Of a stretch of DNA of 45,280 bases, positions 32,968 to 41,203 are shown piece by piece. The position numbers and the translations under genes are program-made. Origin of the DNA: Eubacteriales Family XIII. Incertae Sedis bacterium. Its GTDB lineage: Bacteria; Bacillota; Clostridia; Peptostreptococcales; Anaerovoracaceae. Each line of letters opens with the position of its first letter. Position 1 is the first letter of the stretch. The DNA is taken from NCBI GenBank assembly GCA_031257175.1, contig JAIRPE010000092.1, positions 1-45,280 on the forward strand, given 5' to 3'. Under the pieces are notes generated by a model that did not search any database, was not told the DNA's origin, and saw only the letters and a list, made by a program, of their open reading frames with translations.

Positions 32968-33158
32968 ATGAACTGAAATCCTGAGGTGTACGTTAAGGTT
33001 ATGTAATTTATCCAACATTATGATTCACGGGAACCCGGGTTCCCGACACAGATGCCAAGCCGTTTTTTACGGAAGGCAGAATGTCGGGACAGGACAACCA
33101 CTTGTCTGGGATAAGCTGTGTGAATTAGTGACCTGACGACATTTTGGGATTTCTTTTG
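32968..33158 (+). ncRNA. ssrS: 6S RNA candidate (RNA polymerase regulator)
   Basis: A structured RNA of about 190 nt, the usual 6S length. The ends close: GAAATCC (32975-32981) pairs with GGGATTTC (33146-33153), and the following TGAGGTGT pairs with ACATTTT. The 5' CCTGAGGTGTACG and 3' CGACATTTTGGGAT recall the conserved 6S ends (CTCTGAGATGTTCG and GGCATCTCGGAGAT in E. coli). Inside are CCCGACA/TGTCGGG enclosing GCC-AAG-CCG/CGG-AA-GGC, and CAGGACAA/TTGTCTG. 6S RNA binds the housekeeping RNA polymerase holoenzyme by mimicking an open promoter. A prmA leader is the alternative reading. Confidence 0.62.
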
Positions 33159-33217
33159 GTGTTTTTTGCGAGGAGAGTTTTCCGACTGCAATAGCTGTTA
33201 CAGGAAATTATTTAGAA

Positions 33218-34240
33218 ATGGAATATTTAGAAGTCAAGATTCACGTATCAACCGTAGGCGCCGAGGTTATTACGGCCCTGCTGGAATCACGTGGCGTTTC
33301 TGCGGTTTCGTTGGAAGATCCTAAAGATATCGCCGACCTGTTGGGACGGGAAAGCGGATACGTTTGGGATTACTGTGATCCGAACCTGTTTGATTATACC
33401 GGGGGAGAGGCGGTTTTGACGTTTTATCTCGAACAAAGTCCGGATAGCGCCGAGTTCTTGTCTGAAATACGTCGAGAGTTGGCAAAGTTAGTTATTGATG
33501 CCGATGCCGGAGTTTTTGGCTCCGATTTTTCTTTCGGAAGCTTGAAAGTAGAAAACGCCATTCGTTCAGACGAAGAATGGAAAGACAATTGGAAGGCGTA
33601 TTTCAAGCCCTTCTGTTTGACGGAGAATATTTGGGTGAGGCCTAGTTGGGAGGTGTTTAAGCCTGAAAACGACGACATTCGCATTATAACCTTGGATCCG
33701 GGCATGGCGTTTGGAACCGGACGGCACGAGACCACCGCAATGTGCGCGGAATTGTTGTCGCGGGCATTGAAGCCAGGCATGTCGGTGATGGATGTTGGTT
33801 GCGGTTCAGGCATACTCCTCATAACAGCCTGTTTGTTGGGCGCGAAGGATACTCTCGGCATTGAGATCGACGAGGACGCCATTGGCGTGGCCAGAGAAAA
33901 TATTAATATAAATGGGCTTGAAGACAAAGCAAAAGTGGTCAAAGGCGATCTTTTGGAAGACAACGAACGCAAGGCGGACATAATAACCGCGAATTTGACC
34001 GTTGACCTTATAGCCAGATTGGCGGGGGACGCGGCGGCCCATCTTAATCTTGGCGGGAGGCTTATCGTCTCGGGGGTGTTGTCGAGCAAGAAGGCTTTAG
34101 CCGAGGCCGCTTTAGAGGAGAACGGGTTTGATATAATTGACGCTATAGAGTGCGGGGAATGGTTGGCGTTGGCGGCTTTGCCACGAAGCGTGGCGGTTGA
34201 GCCGCCGCCGGAGCGTATGACGGGCATAGGACATGAGTAG
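33218..34240 (+). CDS. prmA: Ribosomal protein L11 methyltransferase
   Basis: PrmA trimethylates ribosomal protein L11 using S-adenosylmethionine. The 340-residue protein has the substrate-recognition N-domain (MEYLEVKIHVSTVGAEVI, with DWKAYFKPF-like EDNWKAYFKPF), the family signature DPGMAFGTGRHETT (about 159-172), the SAM motif DVGCGSGIL (about 192-200) and the catalytic-loop region ITANLTVDLI. It is slightly longer than usual through a C-terminal tail. AGGAAA lies about 12 bases before the ATG, a loose spacing. It overlaps rsmE by 8 bases. It may be co-transcribed with, or processed from, the 6S RNA transcript upstream. Confidence 0.94.
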   Translation: MEYLEVKIHVSTVGAEVITALLESRGVSAVSLEDPKDIADLLGRESGYVWDYCDPNLFDYTGGEAVLTFYLEQSPDSAEFLSEIRRELAKLVIDADAGVFGSDFSFGSLKVENAIRSDEEWKDNWKAYFKPFCLTENIWVRPSWEVFKPENDDIRIITLDPGMAFGTGRHETTAMCAELLSRALKPGMSVMDVGCGSGILLITACLLGAKDTLGIEIDEDAIGVARENININGLEDKAKVVKGDLLEDNERKADIITANLTVDLIARLAGDAAAHLNLGGRLIVSGVLSSKKALAEAALEENGFDIIDAIECGEWLALAALPRSVAVEPPPERMTGIGHE

Positions 34241-35084
34241 GTTTTTTGTGAGCGCGGCGCAAATTGAAGGCGGTAATATCTACGTAAAAAATAAGAACGA
34301 CATAAATCATCTTAAAAACGTGTTAAGGGCAAAAATAGGCGACGGGGTTGATATCTCGGATAGCGGTTCGTGGGAGTACGCGACCGTGATCGATGAAATT
34401 GGCCGTGATTGGATAAGACTGAAAATCATGGATAAACGTCGCTTTGCCAGAGAACCTTCGGTCAAGGTCGCGTTGTACCAGGCTATACCTAAAAGCGGCA
34501 AGATGGAGGATATAGTGCGGAAATGCGTGGAATTGGGCATTAACAGGATAGTGCCTGTTCTTTGCGCCAGAACTGTGGCGGTAAGAGGCGACGGTTATGG
34601 CGCTAGACTGGAACGGTTGCGGCGCGTTGCATCGGAGGCTGTCAAACAGTGCGGCAGGGGCATTGTGCCCGAGGTTGCCGGCGTCATGGGGTTTTGCGAG
34701 GCGGCGGGCGAAATGGCTAGGCATGACTTGCGCTTTTTTCCGTATGAGAACGAGAATGAAATTACCATAAAGGATTTTCTTAGACGGTTCATTGCTCCTT
34801 CTTACGCGTTTAGAGGAAGATTGCCGGACGGCTCGGATTCCGACGGGTGTTTTGGCGACGGATCGAACGCTTCACGGATAGGGGAGCGTCGCGACGAGGT
34901 TTTGAGTAGAGCCGTCGGTTCTGTGGCGTTTATGATAGGGCCGGAAGGGGGATTCTCCGACGAGGAAGCCGAATCGCTCAAGGCTTTGAGTTGCTGGCCT
35001 GTAAGCTTGGGTCGGACAATATTGCGGACTGAGACTGCTGCCGCCGCCACTTTGGCGATGCTCATGTATGAGTTGGAGTTATGA
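34233..35084 (+). CDS. rsmE: 16S rRNA (uracil(1498)-N(3))-methyltransferase RsmE
   Basis: RsmE methylates U1498 in the ribosomal decoding region and has a SPOUT knot fold. The 283-residue protein has an N-terminal PUA-like domain (MSRFFVSAAQIEGG, HLKNVLRAKIGD) and the C-terminal SAM-binding motifs IGPEGGFSDEEA (about 234) and LGRTILRTETAAA (about 258). About 40 extra residues (about 190-228, Ser/Gly/Asp-rich, RLPDGSDSDGCFGDGSNAS) make it longer than the usual 240-250. Its start overlaps prmA and its stop overlaps mtaB by four bases, indicating a tightly coupled operon. Confidence 0.93.
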   Translation: MSRFFVSAAQIEGGNIYVKNKNDINHLKNVLRAKIGDGVDISDSGSWEYATVIDEIGRDWIRLKIMDKRRFAREPSVKVALYQAIPKSGKMEDIVRKCVELGINRIVPVLCARTVAVRGDGYGARLERLRRVASEAVKQCGRGIVPEVAGVMGFCEAAGEMARHDLRFFPYENENEITIKDFLRRFIAPSYAFRGRLPDGSDSDGCFGDGSNASRIGERRDEVLSRAVGSVAFMIGPEGGFSDEEAESLKALSCWPVSLGRTILRTETAAAATLAMLMYELEL

Positions 35085-36550
35085 GAAAAAATACGGGTAC
35101 TGTCGCGTTTTACACTTTGGGTTGCCGCGTGAATCAATATGATACTGAAGCGTTGAGAGAACGTCTTGCCGAACGAGGTTACGTTAGCGTCGCGGACGGC
35201 GCGCGCGCGGACGTGTGCGTAGTCAATACCTGCGCCGTGACTGGCGTCGCCGATCGAAAATCCCGTCAACTTATCAGGCGCGCGCGCAGGATGAACCCTG
35301 ACGGGATTGTGGCGGTGGTGGGCTGTTATGCTCGGCTCAAGCCGGAAGAGGTGGCTGATATAGGCGCGGATATCGTGCTGGGAAACGAAGACGAAGGCAG
35401 ATTGCCGGAGCTTATTATTGAAGCTGTAGAGACAATGGCGTCTAGGAGCTTAAGCGTGTCGGAAGGCACGGAGGCTTGTGACGGCAATGAGCCAGGAGCG
35501 CGACGCGGTGTCGGAACTGAGGCGACGTACGCGTTGGGCAAATCCAAGCCTGAATTTTTAGATGGCGCCGGAACGGCAAGAGCTATGGGTTCGCGCACTC
35601 GGGCTATGATAAAGGTCGAGGACGGCTGCGATAAATATTGCGCCTTTTGCGTTATTCCATATGTCAGAGGGTCAGTTAGGAGCGTAGACGCCGACACTGT
35701 TCTGGATGAGGCGCGGCGCCTGGTGGCGGCTGGATGCAAGGAGATAGTGTTGACGGGGATAAACATGGCTTTGTACGGTTCGGATTTCCGCGATCCGGAC
35801 AGCTCGAGCCTTCGCAAGGCGGAAAAACGAATCGCTTGCGGCGCCGTGAGCCTGAACCGCAAGACTTTAGGCAATGGGGATATTGATTATCTCATTGGCA
35901 GAATAAATGACATAAAAGGGGATTTCAGGATAAGGATGGGCTCTTTAGAACCCACGGTCATAGACGCGGCATACGCGTCAAGACTGTTGCGTTTCGAAAA
36001 ACTTTGCCCTGCCTTGCATCTTCCCCTGCAGAGCGGAAGCGATCGTGTGCTGAAAGCCATGGGCAGGGCCTATACGCGGGAGAGCTATATGGAGATGGTG
36101 GAGGCGCTAAGAAATCTCAACCCACATTTTGGCATAAGCACGGATGTTATTGTCGGGTTCCCAGGCGAGACGTGCGAGGATTTCGCCGATAGTTTGAGCT
36201 TGGTGGACAAGGCGGCGTTTTTACATGTTCACGTGTTCCCTTTCTCCATTCGTGAAGGGACGAAGGCGGCCGACATGGGGGGGCAAATCGCTCCCGAGAT
36301 GAAGTCGCGGCGACGCGATGCGCTTATTGCCGCCGGGGAGGTCTCCGCCTCATGCTTTATCGACCGAAACTTGGGGAAGGAGCGCGTTGTGTTGCCTGAG
36401 GCGGTCGATAATGGCACAGGATTACTGGAAGGTTTGACGGACAATGGTCTCAGAGTGTTTTTCAAAGGCAGCGAAGAGTTGATCGGCGGTTTTGTCAAGG
36501 TTAGACTGTGTTCTTACATGGACGGCAGAATAGGCGGAGTTCCAGTATAG
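35081..36550 (+). CDS. mtaB: tRNA t6A37 methylthiotransferase MtaB
   Basis: MtaB is a radical-SAM enzyme that converts t6A37 to ms2t6A37 in tRNAs. The 489-residue protein has the N-terminal iron-sulfur site (LGCRVNQYDTEA, NTCAVTGVADRKSRQ, VVGCYARL), the radical-SAM CDKYCAFC motif (about 182-189), LPLQSGSDRVLKAMGR and a TRAM-like C-terminus. It is longer than the usual 430-450. The extra length is in inserts at about 125-180 (Gly/Ala/Glu-rich) and about 243-270. The ATG overlaps the rsmE stop (ATGA). Confidence 0.93.
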   Translation: MRKNTGTVAFYTLGCRVNQYDTEALRERLAERGYVSVADGARADVCVVNTCAVTGVADRKSRQLIRRARRMNPDGIVAVVGCYARLKPEEVADIGADIVLGNEDEGRLPELIIEAVETMASRSLSVSEGTEACDGNEPGARRGVGTEATYALGKSKPEFLDGAGTARAMGSRTRAMIKVEDGCDKYCAFCVIPYVRGSVRSVDADTVLDEARRLVAAGCKEIVLTGINMALYGSDFRDPDSSSLRKAEKRIACGAVSLNRKTLGNGDIDYLIGRINDIKGDFRIRMGSLEPTVIDAAYASRLLRFEKLCPALHLPLQSGSDRVLKAMGRAYTRESYMEMVEALRNLNPHFGISTDVIVGFPGETCEDFADSLSLVDKAAFLHVHVFPFSIREGTKAADMGGQIAPEMKSRRRDALIAAGEVSASCFIDRNLGKERVVLPEAVDNGTGLLEGLTDNGLRVFFKGSEELIGGFVKVRLCSYMDGRIGGVPV

Positions 36551-36633
36551 GGAATGGGACGGGGCAAAATTCGGATTGACAACGGCAAGAACTCTTTTAA
36601 TGTTGATTTAAATTATCAAGGAGGGAATTTAAT

Positions 36634-36975
36634 ATGGAAGATTGCATATTTTGTCGGATATGCGGCAAAGAAGTGCCTACGGATGTCGTTTATGAGGACG
36701 AGCATATTTTTTGTTTTCACGATGTTTCGCCTCAAGCTCCCGTCCATGTTCTGGTCATTCCTAAAAAGCACATCGTTTCGCTTGATGACGTTTTGCCGGA
36801 AGATCAGGCTGTGCTAGGCCATCTTTTGGGAAAAATCGGGGCGCTGGCCAAAGAATTGGGTCTGGAAAACGGATACAGATTGGTGAGCAATTGCGGCGAG
36901 GACGCGATGCAGAGCGTCCGGCATCTGCATTTTCATTTGCTGGGCAAGCGAAAGCTGGCTTGGCCGCCAGGCTGA
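36634..36975 (+). CDS. HIT-family nucleotide hydrolase/transferase
   Basis: A 113-residue histidine-triad protein. It has the N-terminal CIFCRICGKEVPTDVVYED, an HVLVIPKKHI core and the active-site triad RHLHFHLLG, with the middle His acting as nucleophile. HINT-type members hydrolyse purine nucleoside phosphoramidates and AMP-lysine. GGAGGGA precedes the ATG. It closes the prmA-rsmE-mtaB-HIT cluster, an order often seen in Clostridia, 83 bases after mtaB. Confidence 0.94.
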   Translation: MEDCIFCRICGKEVPTDVVYEDEHIFCFHDVSPQAPVHVLVIPKKHIVSLDDVLPEDQAVLGHLLGKIGALAKELGLENGYRLVSNCGEDAMQSVRHLHFHLLGKRKLAWPPG

Positions 36976-37099
36976 GGAAGGAAGAGAGGTGAAATAGTAC
37001 ACGCTGGTATCGAATTAAAATATAAAAACTGGTTTGCGCAAATGTAAGCCTTAAAGTGAAAAACATTGAAAAATCACAAAAACATATGTGATAATTGTA

Positions 37100-37127
37100 T
37101 TGATCGAAATATGGATTCTGATATAAT
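37100..37127 (+). promoter_or_regulatory. Promoter of the LytTR gene
   Basis: TTGATC (37100-37105), a 16-base spacer and TATAAT (37122-37127), in a very AT-rich 200-base gap. It lies about 50 bases before the start codon. Confidence 0.55.
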
Positions 37128-37175
37128 TATGTTATAAGATTAATACAAACGCAGTTATCTAAGAAGGGGGCTGCC

Positions 37176-37517
37176 ATGTCAAAAACGATACCAGTGTTTA
37201 CAAGAAACGAGATATGTGTCATCAAAGAAGAAGACATAGTCTACGCAAAAAACCAAATGCGTACAGTGATAATCCACACACGGGACAGGAATTATCGATA
37301 TTATGGGAAACTAAGCGAGCTGGCGGAGCAACTGGGCGAGATGTTTTACATTTGTCACTCCAATGTGTTGGTGAATTTTGAGAGGATCATTCGCATGAAG
37401 GATAACGTGGTGACCATGGACGACGGCGAGGTTATACTTCTGGGGAAGAACACCTATCAGGCGGCAAAGAGAAGGTTCATGCAGTATTTGACGAGTAAAA
37501 TCCGTAAAAAGGATTGA
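37176..37517 (+). CDS. Stand-alone LytTR DNA-binding regulator
   Basis: A 113-residue protein that is almost entirely a LytTR domain: VFTRNEICVIKEEDIVYAKN, IHTRDRNYRYYGKLSELAEQ, FYICHSNVLVNFERI and ILLGKNTYQAAKRRFMQYL. LytTR domains bind direct repeats upstream of target genes. No receiver domain or sensor is attached, and no histidine kinase gene is nearby. AAGGGGG precedes the ATG. It is followed by a very strong hairpin (37583-37620), suggesting a monocistronic transcript. The targets are unknown. Confidence 0.87.
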   Translation: MSKTIPVFTRNEICVIKEEDIVYAKNQMRTVIIHTRDRNYRYYGKLSELAEQLGEMFYICHSNVLVNFERIIRMKDNVVTMDDGEVILLGKNTYQAAKRRFMQYLTSKIRKKD

Positions 37518-37582
37518 CATTTAGCACATCGCATATTATTGTTACAGGCGATACGTCACATCCTTAGACATTCTAATTGCCC

Positions 37583-37620
37583 AACGTCCTGCCCTGCGGA
37601 AAACCGCAGGGCAGGACGTT
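37583..37620. terminator. Perfect 17-bp stem-loop between the LytTR and glycosylase genes
   Basis: AACGTCCTGCCCTGCGG pairs perfectly with CCGCAGGGCAGGACGTT across an AAAA loop. It lies 66 bases after the LytTR stop. The following TATCCATATTTC is only weakly T-rich, so it may be a terminator, a transcript stabiliser or a palindromic repeat. Confidence 0.5.
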
Positions 37621-37666
37621 TATCCATATTTCAAGGACTATCAAAAGCAACCAAAAGGAGGCTAAG

Positions 37667-38308
37667 ATGGGCAACAAACTGCTATCTGTATACGAGGCGC
37701 TCCTCGCCCGTTATGGCGAGCCGCGCTGGTGGCCCGCGAAGACTCCGTACGAGGTCATCGTTGGCGCGATTCTCACTCAGAACACCGCTTGGAGCAACGT
37801 TGAGAAAGCAATAGCTAACTTAGGCAGCGATCTCGCGCCGGAAGTGTTGGCGGGCATGGATGCTGAAAAGCTGGCGGAGCTTATTCGCCCTGCGGGGTTC
37901 TTCAACCAGAAGGCGAGATATCTGAAGGAGGTCACGGCCTGGTTCGCAAAGTACGGCTACGACGTTTCGATTGTTCGGGAGCGGTCGCTGGGCAAGCTTC
38001 GCGCTGAGTTGCTCGCCACAAAGGGCGTCGGCCAGGAAACCGCCGACTCGATACTGCTTTACGCTTTCGGCTTCCCGACTTTCGTGGTGGACGCGTACAC
38101 CCATCGTCTGTGTGCCCGTTACCCGATTGAGGCGGGCAAAAGCTACGCGGCGACTAAGGCTTACTTTGAGGAGCATCTGCCAAAGAATGCGGAAACATAT
38201 AACAACTACCACGCCCTGATAGTGATCAACGCGAAGGAACATTGCCGAAAGAAGCCCGTCTGCACTGCTTGCCCCCTCGGAGACATCTGCGGAAGGCGCG
38301 ATGTCTGA
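37667..38308 (+). CDS. Endonuclease-III-like HhH-GPD DNA glycosylase
   Basis: A 213-residue base-excision repair protein. It has the helix-hairpin-helix LLATKGVGQETADS (about 120-133), the catalytic Asp in FVVDAYTHRL and a C-terminal iron-sulfur-type cysteine set CRKKPVCTACPLGDIC. In E. coli Nth the hairpin reads GVGRKTAN with the Schiff-base Lys; here the position is Glu, so a monofunctional glycosylase (MagIII- or MutY-like chemistry, no lyase step) is likely. The cysteine spacing is 5-2-5 rather than Nth's 6-2-5. The ATG at 37667 follows AGGAGG. Confidence 0.87.
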   Translation: MGNKLLSVYEALLARYGEPRWWPAKTPYEVIVGAILTQNTAWSNVEKAIANLGSDLAPEVLAGMDAEKLAELIRPAGFFNQKARYLKEVTAWFAKYGYDVSIVRERSLGKLRAELLATKGVGQETADSILLYAFGFPTFVVDAYTHRLCARYPIEAGKSYAATKAYFEEHLPKNAETYNNYHALIVINAKEHCRKKPVCTACPLGDICGRRDV

Positions 38309-38408
38309 AATCCGCATGAATAACATGAATAAAAAAAGAGGGAATAACCGATGGCGGAACGGGAAGTCCCTAAATGCGCTCGCGAGTTTGGCTACGCCTC
38401 CCACGCCC

Positions 38409-39152
38409 CTACCGCCCGAACACCAGCCGTTCCCCCCGCGAGAGCCTTATCCCGAAAGCCTCCTCCACCGCGCCGCTCCCCAGCACCTCCTCGGGCGCCC
38501 CTGCGGCCAGCAGCCGCCCGTCCTTCATCACCGCCAGCCGGTCCGCCAGCTCCGCGGCCGCCGCCACGTCGTGCATGACCGCGGCCACGCACTTGCCCTC
38601 CCCGGCCGCCTCCCGCATGATGGCCGCCAGCTCCAGTTGCACGGCCACGTCCAGATAAGTGGCGGGCTCGTCCAGCAGCAGGTTCGGGGTTCCCTGAGCC
38701 AGCGTCATGGCCAGGTACGCCTTCTGCCGCTCGCCGCCCGAAAGCCGCGCCAGCATCTCCCCCCGCTTCCCCAAAATCCCCGTTCGGGACATTGCCTCCT
38801 CCGCCGCCCGCGCGTCCGCCTCCCCGTAAACGCGGGGGTAGCCCAGCCACGGGAAGCGGCCGTGCAGGGCCAGGGTTCCCACGGTCATGTCGGGCACGGG
38901 GCGGCTTTGGGGCATGTAGGCGACGCTGCGGGCGATTTCGCGGGCCCGCAGCCCCGACAAATCCCGCCCGTCGGCGCGCACCGTCCCCGCCTCGGGCGCC
39001 AGTTGCCCCGCGCACAGCTTCAGCAGCGTGCTTTTCCCGCAGCCGTTAGGCCCTATGACAGCCGTCACCTCACCGTCGCGGAAGGCCAGGCTGACGTCGC
39101 GCGCCGCGGTTTTGCGGCCATAGCCGCCTGAAAGGTTGACCATCTCAATCAT
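38409..39152 (-). CDS. ABC transporter ATP-binding protein (FecE/BtuD type)
   Basis: A 247-residue ATPase of the iron-siderophore/haem/cobalamin importer family. Walker A is GPNGCGKST (34-42), followed by a Q-loop (MPQSRP), the signature LSGGERQK (about 137), Walker B LLLDEPATYLD (about 156) and an H-loop (MHD). The Gly-rich N-terminus MIEMVNLSGGYG is typical. Its start overlaps the permease end by 8 bases. It is the last gene of the minus-strand permease and binding-protein operon and converges with the glycosylase gene. Confidence 0.93.
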   Translation of the reverse strand: MIEMVNLSGGYGRKTAARDVSLAFRDGEVTAVIGPNGCGKSTLLKLCAGQLAPEAGTVRADGRDLSGLRAREIARSVAYMPQSRPVPDMTVGTLALHGRFPWLGYPRVYGEADARAAEEAMSRTGILGKRGEMLARLSGGERQKAYLAMTLAQGTPNLLLDEPATYLDVAVQLELAAIMREAAGEGKCVAAVMHDVAAAAELADRLAVMKDGRLLAAGAPEEVLGSGAVEEAFGIRLSRGERLVFGR

Positions 39153-40137
39153 GGCGCCGCCGCCTTTCGCGATAAATCAGCCAGAGGAAGAAGGGGGCGC
39201 CCATGAAGGAGACCAGTATGCCGACCGGCAGCTCGAAGGGCGCGAAGGCCGTTCGGGCCGCCGCGTCGCACAGGGTCAGGAAGGCCGCGCCCATCAGCCC
39301 CGAGGCCGACAGCAGGACGCGCTTGCCCGCGCCTGGGAAGAGCAGTCTGGCGGCGTGGGGCGTTATGAGGCCCACGAAGCCTATCAGCCCCGCGAAGCTG
39401 ACGGAAGCCCCCGCCAGCGCCGACGCCAATACCAGAAAAAAGAACCGCCAGCGGCGCGCGGCCAGTCCCAAAGCCCTGGCCGTCTCGTCGCCCAGCCCCA
39501 GTACCTCCAGCTCCCCCGCGAACCGCAGGGAGAGCGCCAGCCCCGCCAGAATGAGCGCTCCGGCGGGCAGCAGCGCCTTCATGGACACTCCCGAGAAGCC
39601 GCCTATCTGGAAATCGCGCATCCCGACCAGTATGTGGGGGTACAGGGTGGCCAGTGACTGGACGCCCGCCGTCATCAGGCTGCCGACGGCGACGCCTGAC
39701 AGCACTACCGTCAGCTTCGACGCCCCCGCCCGCCGCGCCAGCCCGAACACCAGCAGAACCGTGAGCAGCGCCCCCAGGAAGGCCGCGCCCGCCAGGATGG
39801 GGGCGGAGCCTGGCAGGAACGCCATGGCCGCCGCCGTGAGCAGCCCCGCCCCCGCGTTGACGCCTATCACGCCTGGGCCGGCCAGGGGGTTTTGCAGCAC
39901 GGACTGTATCAAGACGCCCGAGACGGAGAAGCCCGCCCCCGCTAGGACGGTGGCCAGGGCGCGGGGCAGACGGACGTGCCGCAGTATGCGCCCGCCGACG
40001 GAATCGGCGCCCGCCAGCCCCCGCAGAAGCTCCCCCGTAGCCAGGTTCTCCGCGCCCAGGCGCAGCGCCAGCAGCACGGAGAGAAGCAGAAAAGCCGCCG
40101 CCGCGGCCAGGCCCGCCGACCGCTTATCCCTTGCCAT
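39145..40137 (-). CDS. FecCD-family ABC transporter permease
   Basis: A 330-residue integral membrane protein with about nine to ten hydrophobic helices, the normal size for FecCD/BtuC permeases. Recognisable stretches are RLPRALATVLAGAGFSVSG, QSVLQNPLAGPGVIGVNAGA and FAGLIGFVGLITPHAARLL near the C-terminal half, which contacts the ATPase. It overlaps the binding-protein gene by 14 bases and the ATPase gene by 8. The substrate (ferric siderophore, haem or corrinoid) cannot be told from the permease. Confidence 0.93.
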   Translation of the reverse strand: MARDKRSAGLAAAAAFLLLSVLLALRLGAENLATGELLRGLAGADSVGGRILRHVRLPRALATVLAGAGFSVSGVLIQSVLQNPLAGPGVIGVNAGAGLLTAAAMAFLPGSAPILAGAAFLGALLTVLLVFGLARRAGASKLTVVLSGVAVGSLMTAGVQSLATLYPHILVGMRDFQIGGFSGVSMKALLPAGALILAGLALSLRFAGELEVLGLGDETARALGLAARRWRFFFLVLASALAGASVSFAGLIGFVGLITPHAARLLFPGAGKRVLLSASGLMGAAFLTLCDAAARTAFAPFELPVGILVSFMGAPFFLWLIYRERRRRHD

Positions 40138-41104
40138 ACAATATCTCCAACAGCATTTCGTAAGCCTCAGGCCAGCGGTCGTTGGGCTTCTCGTGGAACA
40201 AGTCCTTGGGCAGGATGAGGAAGCGCCCGCTTTCCACCGCCCTCAGGGAGGCCCAGGCCGGGTCTCCCGTCAACGCCTCGTTGAGCGACTTCCGCGCTTT
40301 TTCCTCCTCCGCGCCCTGCAATACGGCGAAAATATAGTCGGGGTCCTCCTTGATGACGGTCTCCATGCTCAGATTCTCCAAAAGCCCGTTCCTAGAGTCC
40401 GCGATGTTCACGCAGCCCATGTCGCGGAGCATGGCCCCCGCCAGGGAGTCGCTGTTCCGCGCCTGGGTTTTCCCGGAATTCGCCCGCAACAGCAGGATTT
40501 TCGGCGCGCCCGCCCCTTTCGCCTTCTCCAGGGCGCCGTCCACCCGCGCTTTGAGGGCAAGGCCGTTTTGCTCGCGCAAATCCTCCCGCCCCGTTATGTC
40601 GGTGAAGTCTTTAAGAACGGCGAGGTAGTCTCCGAAGCTTTCCACGGAAAGGCAGACGCCCCGTATCCCCGCCGCCTCCAGCCCCTCTAGCAGCTTCACC
40701 TGGCTGGCTATCTCCGAGGACAGTATGACCAAGTCAGGGTCGAGCGCTATTAGCTTCTCCAGGCTGATTTGGTTGAGCTTGCCGATGTTTTGGACGTCCT
40801 GGGGCAATTCAAAACGCCCGTCGAAGGCGTCGTCGGTTACGCCCGCCAGGCTCCCGCCCGCGAGAACCCAGATGTGCGCCAGGCTGCCCGAACCCGCCGC
40901 CACGCGCCCGTAGGCGCCGACGGGGACCCGCCGCCCCAAGGCATCCGTTATGACCGCGCCGTCGGTCGACTCCGCGGCGGCGGGGGCGCGGTCATGGCAA
41001 CCGCAGAGCGCCGCCGAAAGCAAGGCGAGGCAAATCAGCGGAATCAGAAGCGTCGACAGGCGTGAAGGGAAAGGGGACATAGTCGTCGTGTCAATCGGTC
41101 TCAT
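40124..41104 (-). CDS. ABC transporter substrate-binding lipoprotein (BtuF/FepB type)
   Basis: A 326-residue periplasmic-binding-protein-fold lipoprotein. A signal peptide (SRLSTLLIPLICLALLSAA) ends at a lipobox-like LCGC. The mature part has the cluster-II hallmarks DALGRRVPVGAYGRV, ALDPDLVILS and a long linking helix. The ATG at 41104 is chosen because AAGGAGG lies about 7 bases upstream. The open frame extends to 41257, but that part is translated repeat sequence. It is the first gene of the importer operon; iron-siderophore, haem or cobalamin are the likely ligands. No cobalamin riboswitch is apparent upstream. Confidence 0.9.
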   Translation of the reverse strand: MRPIDTTTMSPFPSRLSTLLIPLICLALLSAALCGCHDRAPAAAESTDGAVITDALGRRVPVGAYGRVAAGSGSLAHIWVLAGGSLAGVTDDAFDGRFELPQDVQNIGKLNQISLEKLIALDPDLVILSSEIASQVKLLEGLEAAGIRGVCLSVESFGDYLAVLKDFTDITGREDLREQNGLALKARVDGALEKAKGAGAPKILLLRANSGKTQARNSDSLAGAMLRDMGCVNIADSRNGLLENLSMETVIKEDPDYIFAVLQGAEEEKARKSLNEALTGDPAWASLRAVESGRFLILPKDLFHEKPNDRWPEAYEMLLEILYGKG

Positions 41105-41147
41105 GGCTGGGCCTCCTTGTGCCAATCCGCGCCTAAAACGTTGCCTT

Positions 41148-41203
41148 GAAGCGGATTTGCGGATACTATCCTCCGACGCCCGCCCAATAGGTTTGGCAGG
41201 GAT
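41148..41203 (+). repeat. Dispersed repeat family 2, copy E
   Basis: GAAGCGGATTTGCGGATACT, then ATCCTCCGACGC, then CCGCCCAATAGGTTTGG match copy A (27551-27629) with scattered changes. The hairpin's right arm is degraded, and the AAGGATAAGTAT tail is replaced by the family 1 arm that starts at once. Confidence 0.5.

Noticed and set aside
32968-33217. Known riboswitch (T-box, SAM, FMN, cyclic-di-GMP) in the prmA leader
   Set aside because: None of the hallmark sequences of these classes is present, whereas the pairing of the ends and the length fit 6S RNA.
38301-39131. Long plus-strand open frame after the glycosylase gene
   Set aside because: It is antisense to the ABC ATPase gene, whose motifs are unmistakable; the plus-strand translation is Pro/Arg-rich shadow sequence.
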